Source: a bacterium (GTDB lineage: Bacteria > Verrucomicrobiota > Verrucomicrobiae > Limisphaerales > J093). Taken from it: DNA of 6,349 bases. Below the pieces are notes generated by a model. It was not told the origin of the DNA. It saw only the letters and a program-made list of their open reading frames with translations, and searched no databases. The stretch is from the NCBI GenBank assembly GCA_021839785.1, contig JAKCAB010000889.1, forward strand, positions 1-6,349, read 5' to 3'. The position numbers and the translations under genes were made by a program. Below are positions 1-5,233 of the stretch, in pieces (position 1 is the stretch's first letter; each line of letters begins with the position of its first letter).

Positions 1-1377
1 CGCGCGTTCGGGCAATTCGCGCGCGTCCACCACCGAGTCCTGCAAGCAGCCGGTCGCACGCACCACCGGCACCGCGCCGTAGCGGAGGCTGTACATCTGG
101 TTCAGGCCGCACGGCTCGAAGCGCGACGGCATCAGGTAAAAGTCGCATCCGGCTTCGATCCGGTGCGCCAGCGCGGAGTCATAGCCGATTTGCGCCGCCA
201 CCTTCCGCGGGTAACGGCTCGCCAGATAGCGGAACGCCGTCTCGAAGTCCGGCCGGCCGGTCCCCAACAACACATATTGGAGGTCGCTGGCGAGCATCTC
301 TTCGAGCGCGCTCAGAATGAGATCCACGCCTTTCTGCGGGTCGATGCGCGTGATGGTGCCGAACAGCGGCACGTCCGCGCGCACCGGCAGGCCGAGTTCC
401 GCCTGCAATTCCGCCTTGCACGCCGCCTTGCCGGCGGGGTCAGCCGCGCTGTACGGGCGGGGCAACTGGGGATTGCGCTCGGTCTGCCACTGCTCGTAAT
501 CGACGCCGTTGAGGATGCCGGTCAACACCTGCTGGCGATGGCGCAGCAGGCCGTCCAATCCCTCGCCGTAGGCCGGCGTAAGAATCTCCTTCGCGTAAGT
601 CGGGCTGACGGTGGTCAACGCATCGGAGAAGACCAGGCCGGCCTTGAGCGGGTTGAAGTCGCCAAAGAACTCCGCGGCGTCGGGATGAAAGTAATAGGCT
701 GGCAGATTGGTGAGGCCGTATTTGGCGCCGGCGCAGCGGCCTTGCGGCGCGAGATTGTGCACGGTGAGCACCGTCTTTGGCGGGTGCATCCAGCCGTCGT
801 TCCATGATTGGTGGCGGACCAACAGCGGCACCACGCCGCCATGCCAGTCATGGACGTGCACGATCTCGGGTTTCCACGGCAGGTAACGCGCGAGGTTTAC
901 CACCGCCTTGGAGAAAAAAACGTACCGCTCCGTGTTGTCCCAATACTCGGCCTTCGACGCAGGATCCACATAGAGCCCGGCGCGATCGTAAAACACCGGC
1001 GCGTCCACGAAATAGATCGTCAGGTTCGGCTCCGGTTCGGCCACGGCCACGTCGGCATGGACGACGGCGTTGCTCAACGGCAGATCGAGCGACCAGTCAA
1101 ACGGCTTGAGGCGCTTCGCGTACTGGGCCGGGATGCCGCGATGGAGCGGGGTCACGATGCCAACGCGATGCCCGGCGCGGGCCAGGTATTTGCCGAGCGC
1201 CGCCGTCATGTCGGCCAGGCCGCCGGTCTTCGAGTACGGTTCGACTTCACTGCTGGCCAGGAGGAGACGCATGTGCGAGGAGCCGCCGTTGCCAGCCGGT
1301 TGGACGATCCGCTTTGGCGACCGGGCGCTCCGCGGTGGCTGACTCTGCCCTGCCCGGCTGCGCGTCTGGGTAGTCAT
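1..1377 (-). CDS. glgA: Glycogen synthase (ADP-glucose-type starch synthase, GT5), C-terminal end cut by window
   Basis: Transfers glucose from ADP-glucose to the end of an alpha-1,4-glucan chain in cytoplasmic glycogen synthesis. The frame is open without interruption from the window edge to 1377. Numbering from the Met at 1272, the N-terminus reads MRLLLASSEVEPYSKTGGLAD, with the ADP-glucose-binding KTGGL lysine at residue 15, the family's usual place. Further landmarks are HVHDWHGG (139-146), TVHNLAPQG (170-178), TTVSPTYAKEI (220-230), TRIDPQKG (308-315, Arg309 and Lys314) and PSRFEPCGL (382-390, Glu386). About 60 or so residues are missing at the C-terminus. The family normally starts at 1272, but an in-frame ATG at 1377 adds 35 Arg/Ser/Pro/Gln-rich residues with coding-like third positions. 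It also leaves only 10 bases to serS, so I give the longer start as slightly preferred. Neither start has a clear Shine-Dalgarno site. The family's second TGGL motif reads TGCL (407-410). Confidence 0.97.
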   Translation of the reverse strand, partial: MTTQTRSRAGQSQPPRSARSPKRIVQPAGNGGSSHMRLLLASSEVEPYSKTGGLADMTAALGKYLARAGHRVGIVTPLHRGIPAQYAKRLKPFDWSLDLPLSNAVVHADVAVAEPEPNLTIYFVDAPVFYDRAGLYVDPASKAEYWDNTERYVFFSKAVVNLARYLPWKPEIVHVHDWHGGVVPLLVRHQSWNDGWMHPPKTVLTVHNLAPQGRCAGAKYGLTNLPAYYFHPDAAEFFGDFNPLKAGLVFSDALTTVSPTYAKEILTPAYGEGLDGLLRHRQQVLTGILNGVDYEQWQTERNPQLPRPYSAADPAGKAACKAELQAELGLPVRADVPLFGTITRIDPQKGVDLILSALEEMLASDLQYVLLGTGRPDFETAFRYLASRYPRKVAAQIGYDSALAHRIEAGCDFYLMPSRFEPCGLNQMYSLRYGAVPVVRATGCLQDSVVDARELPERA

Positions 1378-1387
1378 GGCACGCGGG

Positions 1388-2692
1388 TCAGGCGGGAATC
1401 CGATCCGCGCGCAAGTAAGGCCGCAACGGCTCGGGGATCGCCACGCTGCCGTCGGCCTGCTGGTAGGTTTCGATGAGCGCCACGAACAACCGCGCCAGCG
1501 CCGTGCCGCTGCCGTTCAAGAGGTGCGGAAAAACGTTTTGCCCATCGGCCTCGCGTTTGAACCGCAGGTTCATCCGGCGCACCTGGAAATCCTCGCAATT
1601 TGATACGCTCGACACCTCCAGGTAACTCCCCTGCCCCGGCGCCCAGACCTCGAGGTCGTAAGTCTTGGCGCTGGCGAAGCCCATGTCGCCCGTGCAGAGC
1701 AGCACCACCCGATAGTGGAGCCCTAGCAACTGGAGCACCTTTTCCGCGTTGGCCAGCATCTTCTCGTGTTCCGCGTAGCCGTCCTCGGGCTTGACGATCT
1801 TAATCAACTCGACCTTGTCGAATTGGTGCACGCGGATCATGCCGCGCGTGCCCACGCCCGCGGCGCCCGCCTCGGCCCGAAAGCACGGCGAGTAGGCCAC
1901 GTAGTAAAGCGGGAGCTGCGCCTCCTTGAGGAGCTCCTCGCGATGAATGTTCGCCACCGGTGCCTCGGCGGTGGGCAGGAGGTAAAGCTTGCCGAGCGTC
2001 GAACCGTCCAGCCCTTCCTGCACGGCGTAAGCCTGGTCCTCAAACTTCGGGAACTGGCCCACGCCGGTCATCACGTCGCGGCCCACGATAAACGGCGGCG
2101 AAACCTCGGTGTAGCCGTGCTCGTGAACGTGGAGGTCCAGCAGAAACTGAATCAACGCGCGCTCCAGCCGCGCGCCCCAACCGGTGTAAAGCAGAAAGCC
2201 GCTGCCGGACAATTTCGCGCCACGCTTGAAATCCACCAGGCCCAGCTTCTCGCACAACTGGTCGTGCGCCAGCGGTGCGAAGGCGAACTGCGGCTTCGCG
2301 CCCCAGGCCCGCACCTCGGGATTGTCCGCCGCGCTCGCGCCGGCCGGCACGGAGGCGTGCGGCAGATTCGGCAGGCGGATCAAAATCGCGTCTCGCTTCG
2401 CTTCGACTTCCGCCACCTGCTTGTCCAGCGCGGCGATCTGATCGCCAAGCTGGCGGGTCTCGGCCTTCTTGGCTTCGGCCTCGGCGAGCTTCTTCTGGCC
2501 CATCAGCGAGCCGATCTCTTTGGACACCCGGTTGCGCGTGCTCTTGAGCGATTCGGTTTCGGCGAGCAAGCGCCGGCGCTCCTCGTCGAGCGCGAGCAAG
2601 GCGTCCACCTTCGCCTCGTCGCCCGCGCCACGCGACGCGAGCCGGGCGCGCACCAAGTCCGGCTGGTCGCGGATCAATTTGATGTCCAGCAT
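1388..2692 (-). CDS. serS: Seryl-tRNA synthetase (class II)
   Basis: Charges tRNA-Ser with serine in the cytoplasm. The protein is 434 residues, a normal length for bacterial SerRS, and complete. The start begins MLDIKLIRDQPDLVRARLAS, the standard SerRS N-terminus. Residues about 30-105 are charged and heptad-like and form the long antiparallel coiled-coil arm that contacts tRNA-Ser. The catalytic core follows: motif 1 around GYTEVSPPF (193-201), the serine-binding TAE triplet (241-243), motif 2 with CFRAEAG (270-276) and TRGMIRVHQFDKVE (282-295), the segment LEVSSVSNCEDFQVRRM (358-374), and motif 3 LNGSGTALARL (392-402). The frame stays open upstream to about 3016, but that stretch has no SerRS similarity and overlaps the divergent dehydrogenase, so ATG 2692 is preferred. 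No clear Shine-Dalgarno site precedes it. It is probably the first gene of a serS-glgA transcript. Confidence 0.98.
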   Translation of the reverse strand: MLDIKLIRDQPDLVRARLASRGAGDEAKVDALLALDEERRRLLAETESLKSTRNRVSKEIGSLMGQKKLAEAEAKKAETRQLGDQIAALDKQVAEVEAKRDAILIRLPNLPHASVPAGASAADNPEVRAWGAKPQFAFAPLAHDQLCEKLGLVDFKRGAKLSGSGFLLYTGWGARLERALIQFLLDLHVHEHGYTEVSPPFIVGRDVMTGVGQFPKFEDQAYAVQEGLDGSTLGKLYLLPTAEAPVANIHREELLKEAQLPLYYVAYSPCFRAEAGAAGVGTRGMIRVHQFDKVELIKIVKPEDGYAEHEKMLANAEKVLQLLGLHYRVVLLCTGDMGFASAKTYDLEVWAPGQGSYLEVSSVSNCEDFQVRRMNLRFKREADGQNVFPHLLNGSGTALARLFVALIETYQQADGSVAIPEPLRPYLRADRIPA

Positions 2693-2710
2693 CGGGAGAG
2701 TATGCGGAGA

Positions 2711-2731
2711 GCCTGCCGGAACCGGCAAGGC
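2711..2731. promoter_or_regulatory. Imperfect inverted repeat upstream of serS
   Basis: The arms TGCCGG and CCGGCA pair perfectly around a central AA at 2714-2727. After a one-base bulge, an outer GCC/GGC pair extends the stem to 2711-2731. It lies about 20-40 bases upstream of the serS ATG, in the 190-base region shared by the divergent serS and dehydrogenase genes. It could be an operator or a 5' leader hairpin. In GC-rich DNA such a short repeat can also occur by chance. No T-box-like structure or terminator U-run was seen, and nothing else in 2693-2882 stands out. Confidence 0.25.
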
Positions 2732-2882
2732 GGAAGCCGCAACCCGCCGCGCCCGGCTGCGCAACCGCGACTCAACCAAGAAAATGGCCGGCCCACCGCC
2801 GCGAGTATTGCCCGCGCGGCGCCGCCAACGCCAACGTCCGCCAGGCTTGAAGTCGCCGTCGCTTGTGTCCACACTCGACGCC

Positions 2883-4259
2883 ATGAACACACCGGATTCC
2901 CCTGCCCTCTCGCGTCGCGCTTTCCTCAAATCCGCCACCGCCGCTTCGGCCGCGCTGGCCCTGCCCACTGTAATCCCGGCCTCGGTGCTGGGCGCCAACG
3001 CCCCGAGCAAACGCATTCAGGTCGGTTGCATCGGCGTCGGCCCGCAAGGCCGCGGCGACATGGGCAACTTCCTGGCCCAGCGCGATTGCCGCGTGCTGGC
3101 GCTCTGCGACGTTTCGAAGCGCAACCTCGACGAAGCCGTCAAGATGGCGAACGCCGCCTACCAGGATAACGGCGTAGTGATCTTGCACGACTACCGCCAG
3201 CTCCTGGCGCGAAAGGACATCGACGCGGTGTTGATCGCCACACCCGACCATTGGCACGTGCCGATCGCGCTGGCTGCCGCCCGCGCCGGCAAGGACATGT
3301 ACCTCGAAAAGCCGATGGGCCTGTCCGTCCAGGAAGACCAGATGCTCCGCAAGGCCTGCCAGCGGAAGAAAGTTATTTTCCAATTCGGCACCCAGCAGCG
3401 TTCGAGCCAGCAATTCCGGCTCGGCTGTGAACTGGTTCGCAACGGCCGCATCGGCAAGCTCAAGCACATCGACGTCTGGTCCGCCGCCAGCAAACCCGGC
3501 GGTTCGACGGCGCCCATCGCCGCGCCGACCGACCTCGATTACGAATTCTGGCTCGGTCCCGCGCCGGAAACGCCTTACACGCTTGGCAAGGCTTACGATG
3601 AAGGCGGCGCCTGGAAGACTTGGTGGTACAATTACGATTACGCTCTCGGTTTCGTCGCCGGCTGGGGCGTGCACCCGCTCGACATCGCGTACTGGGGCCA
3701 CCCGGATATGATGAAAGGCGTGCTCGAAGTCTCCGGTCCGGGCGAATTCCCGAAGGAAGGCGCCTGCAATACCTCCGTTGCCTGGGACCTGAATTTCCAG
3801 TTTGCCGACGGCGTGACGATGCGTTACCGCGGCACTAACAACGGCGCCGCGCGGTCGTCGTTGAACGACTTCAGCGACTGGGAAAAGCAGTACAGCCACA
3901 TCGTGGACCACGGCACCGCGTTCGTGGGCACCGACGGCTGGGTGCTGGTGGACCGCACTCAGATTCGCACGTCGCCGGAGAATCTAGTCGAGGCGAAGTT
4001 TGGGGCGAACGACGTGCAGCTCATCAAAAGCTCGAACCACGCCCGCAACTTCCTCGACTCGGTGAAAAGCCGGCAGCCCGCGATCTGCCCAATCGAAGAC
4101 GCCGTGCAGGCGGACATCCTTTGCCACATCAGCGACATCGCCACGCGCCTGAACCGCAAGCTCAAGTGGGACGGCGCCAAGGAACATTTTGTGGGCGACG
4201 CCGAGGCCAACCAGCGTCTCAAGCTGCGCAAACAGCGGGCCAAGTGGGCGATCAAGTAG
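2883..4259 (+). CDS. Tat-exported Gfo/Idh/MocA family NAD(P)-dependent oxidoreductase
   Basis: A 458-residue predicted dehydrogenase; family members oxidise or epimerise sugars, inositols and sugar derivatives, and the substrate here cannot be read from sequence. The N-terminus carries a textbook twin-arginine signal, SRRAFLK (10-16), then an Ala-rich hydrophobic stretch (17-36), implying export of a folded, cofactor-loaded enzyme, as known for Zymomonas glucose-fructose oxidoreductase. A Rossmann domain follows: QVGCIGVGPQGRG (46-58), acidic Asp76 after the second strand (ALCDV), ATPDHWHVP (119-127), and the hallmark EKP at 142-144. The C-terminal half has AGWGVHPLDIAYWG (259-272), with His264 and Asp267 in the family's usual catalytic region, and ends in a basic tail. 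ATG 2883 is chosen because it puts the Tat motif at the N-terminus; the upstream open frame lies opposite serS and is not protein-like. No Shine-Dalgarno site is evident. It stands alone on the plus strand, with no sugar-pathway neighbours. Confidence 0.96.
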   Translation: MNTPDSPALSRRAFLKSATAASAALALPTVIPASVLGANAPSKRIQVGCIGVGPQGRGDMGNFLAQRDCRVLALCDVSKRNLDEAVKMANAAYQDNGVVILHDYRQLLARKDIDAVLIATPDHWHVPIALAAARAGKDMYLEKPMGLSVQEDQMLRKACQRKKVIFQFGTQQRSSQQFRLGCELVRNGRIGKLKHIDVWSAASKPGGSTAPIAAPTDLDYEFWLGPAPETPYTLGKAYDEGGAWKTWWYNYDYALGFVAGWGVHPLDIAYWGHPDMMKGVLEVSGPGEFPKEGACNTSVAWDLNFQFADGVTMRYRGTNNGAARSSLNDFSDWEKQYSHIVDHGTAFVGTDGWVLVDRTQIRTSPENLVEAKFGANDVQLIKSSNHARNFLDSVKSRQPAICPIEDAVQADILCHISDIATRLNRKLKWDGAKEHFVGDAEANQRLKLRKQRAKWAIK

Positions 4260-4391
4260 CCGGCGCGCGGCTGTCTCAGCCGCAGCGGTTCCACTCGCGA
4301 GCAAAGCCGAGAAGACACCCAACGCTCCTTTCGTGGGCAAGGCCGCTGCGACCGGAGACCGGTCGCGGTCCGGAATTCATGCCGCGCGCCC
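4260..4391 (+). repeat. Structured intergenic repeat, copy 1
   Basis: A roughly 130-base non-coding element that starts on the base after the dehydrogenase stop codon. It matches 5097-5226 in the same orientation at about four of five positions or better, by eye. It holds two short hairpins. The first is GCGGCTG-TCT-CAGCCGC at 4267-4283, a 7-bp stem. The second is GCGACCGG-AGA-CCGGTCGC at 4348-4366, an 8-bp stem. Between them is a less conserved stretch that keeps GCGAGCAAAGCCG. There is no U-run after either hairpin, so this is not a classical intrinsic terminator, although it sits between two convergent genes. I do not recognise a named family for it. Confidence 0.85.
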
Positions 4392-4395
4392 AATC

Positions 4396-4426
4396 GGCCG
4401 ACGCGCGGCTGTCCTCTGTCGCAGCC
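4396..4426 (+). repeat. Partial third unit of the same repeat (head only)
   Basis: This stretch repeats the beginning of the full element. It keeps GGCCG, CGCGCGGCTGTCCTC and CGCAGC, with about three mismatches to the head of copy 2, and similarity then stops. It lies directly after the tail of copy 1 in the same orientation, as if a second unit began and was lost or diverged. The rest of the gap up to the STAS stop codon (4427-4507) holds only a small hairpin, AACGC-CTGG-GCGTT (4440-4453), and an 11-base palindrome, TGACGCCGTCA (4464-4474), neither with a U-run. Confidence 0.5.
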
Positions 4427-4507
4427 AACCAGTCGCTCGAACGCCTGGGCGTTCCCCGCCGCCTGACGCCGTCAAGCCCGACAACCCCAAGCGCGGCGGC
4501 GACGCGG

Positions 4508-5023
4508 TCAGTTGCCAGGCGGTTTGGCTTGCCGGGCAGCCTCCTCTTCGAGGAACTCCACCACGTCCTTGAACTTCGCGGCGTTCGCGGGGTTGGCCTC
4601 GATGAGTTCGCGGTGGGCGGTGAGACACAGCCAGGTGGTGGCCGTTTTGCCCGCGGACGCCACGTCCAATTCCTCGAAATGCACGCCGGCCTGGTCCACC
4701 GTCGCGAGGTCGAAGCGCTCCAACACACCGAGCGAGTCCAGTTGATGGCGCACAAGTTCGCCGGCGTTCATCAGGCAGACGCCGCCCGGAGCCGCGGCCT
4801 TGCGGACACCTTTCCAAATGAACAGCAGCACTCCGATGAACGTGCTGTCCACCGACGGGCACGCGACCAGGTCCACCACGAAATGGTAATGGCCGGTGGC
4901 GAGCAGGCGCTCGGCGGAGTCGTGCAACAGGTTCGAGAGATCCAGCGACGGCTTGCCGGCCACGCGGTAACACGCGGCGTCGCCGGAGGTCGCAAACGAA
5001 AGTCGTGCCGGAAATGTGGCCAT
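4508..5023 (-). CDS. STAS-domain protein (anti-sigma factor antagonist-like) with C-terminal extension
   Basis: A 171-residue soluble protein with no signal peptide or membrane segment. Residues about 5-110 fit a STAS domain of the SpoIIAA/RsbV type: a beta strand HYHFVVDLVAC (45-55), then SVDSTFIGVLL (57-67), with Asp59-Ser60-Thr61 at the position where Ser is phosphorylated in SpoIIAA-like proteins. GVCLMNAGELVRHQLDSLGVLERF (81-104) matches the usual strand-helix end of the fold. Residues 110-171 are an extra tail, WLCLTAHRELIEANPANAAKFKDVVEFLEEE (131-161), that looks helical and lies outside the minimal domain. The likely role is a phosphorylation-controlled partner in a sigma-factor or other protein-binding switch. 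No HPK/RsbW-type kinase, phosphatase or sigma factor is in the window, so the partner is unknown. It lies downstream of recJ on the same strand with a 210-base gap, so it probably has its own promoter. Confidence 0.88.
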   Translation of the reverse strand: MATFPARLSFATSGDAACYRVAGKPSLDLSNLLHDSAERLLATGHYHFVVDLVACPSVDSTFIGVLLFIWKGVRKAAAPGGVCLMNAGELVRHQLDSLGVLERFDLATVDQAGVHFEELDVASAGKTATTWLCLTAHRELIEANPANAAKFKDVVEFLEEEAARQAKPPGN

Positions 5024-5049
5024 GTTCGGTCTGCTCTTTGGGCTGGGAC

Positions 5050-5078
5050 AAAATGGCGGCCGGGTGCGGCGGCGTCAA
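5050..5078 (-). promoter_or_regulatory. Candidate housekeeping-type promoter for the STAS gene
   Basis: Read on the minus strand, TTGACG (5078-5073) matches the -35 consensus at five of six positions. After exactly 17 bases it is followed by CATTTT (5055-5050), a weak -10 with three of six matches. Transcription would start near 5042, giving a leader of about 20 bases to the ATG at 5023. It lies between the repeat copy and the gene and includes the most AT-rich patch of this gap. The weak -10 and unknown promoter preferences of the host keep this tentative. Confidence 0.35.
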
Positions 5079-5096
5079 GGAGTCCGCGCCTCCGGG

Positions 5097-5226
5097 CCGG
5101 CGCGCGGCTGTCCTCAGCCGCAGCGGCTCCGCACGCGAGCAAAGCCGGGGAAATGCCCCACGCTCTTTGCAGGCAAGGCCGCGGCGACCGGAGACCGGTC
5201 GCGGTCCGAGATTTACGCCGCGCCCA
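5097..5226 (+). repeat. Structured intergenic repeat, copy 2
   Basis: Second full copy of the element at 4260-4391, in the same orientation relative to the window. The two hairpins are preserved. The first is GCGGCTG-TCCT-CAGCCGC at 5104-5121, with an unchanged 7-bp stem but a four-base loop instead of three. The second is GCGACCGG-AGA-CCGGTCGC at 5184-5202, identical to copy 1. The middle part differs from copy 1 by several substitutions and a net loss of two bases, so a shared reading frame is not kept. Its right end stops about eight bases short of the recJ stop codon. RecJ is on the minus strand, so this copy would be transcribed from the opposite strand to copy 1 if included in the recJ message. 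Confidence 0.85.
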
Positions 5227-5233
5227 GGCCCGG

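Noticed and set aside
2847..2875. TTGAAG-17-CACACT as a promoter for the dehydrogenase
   Set aside because: The -10 matches only three of six positions and sits so close to the ATG at 2883 that the message would be leaderless; too weak to list as a feature.
2469..2882. Upstream extension of the dehydrogenase reading frame by 138 codons
   Set aside because: The extension lies opposite serS and its divergent promoter region, has no recognisable domain, and would bury the Tat signal in the middle of the protein.
2693..3016. Upstream extension of the serS frame
   Set aside because: It has no SerRS similarity and overlaps the start of the dehydrogenase; the standard SerRS N-terminus begins at 2692.
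1766..3169. Long plus-strand open frame (467 codons) opposite serS
   Set aside because: It lies antisense to a clearly conserved SerRS and runs into the dehydrogenase gene in a different frame. Its residue make-up is the Arg/Ala/His-rich pattern of GC-rich shadow frames, with no domain.
2772..3911. 379-codon minus-strand open frame opposite the dehydrogenase
   Set aside because: Antisense shadow of a well-supported gene, with no motif of its own; it results from strong GC bias at third positions.
4267..4366. Intrinsic terminator behind the dehydrogenase
   Set aside because: The hairpins are real but no U-run follows either of them on either strand, so I describe them as repeat structure rather than terminators.
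4260..4391. Short peptides encoded within the repeat copies, with partly similar translations such as PRPVSGR
   Set aside because: The similarity follows from the DNA repeat. Indels between the copies shift the frame and there is no convincing start or ribosome site.
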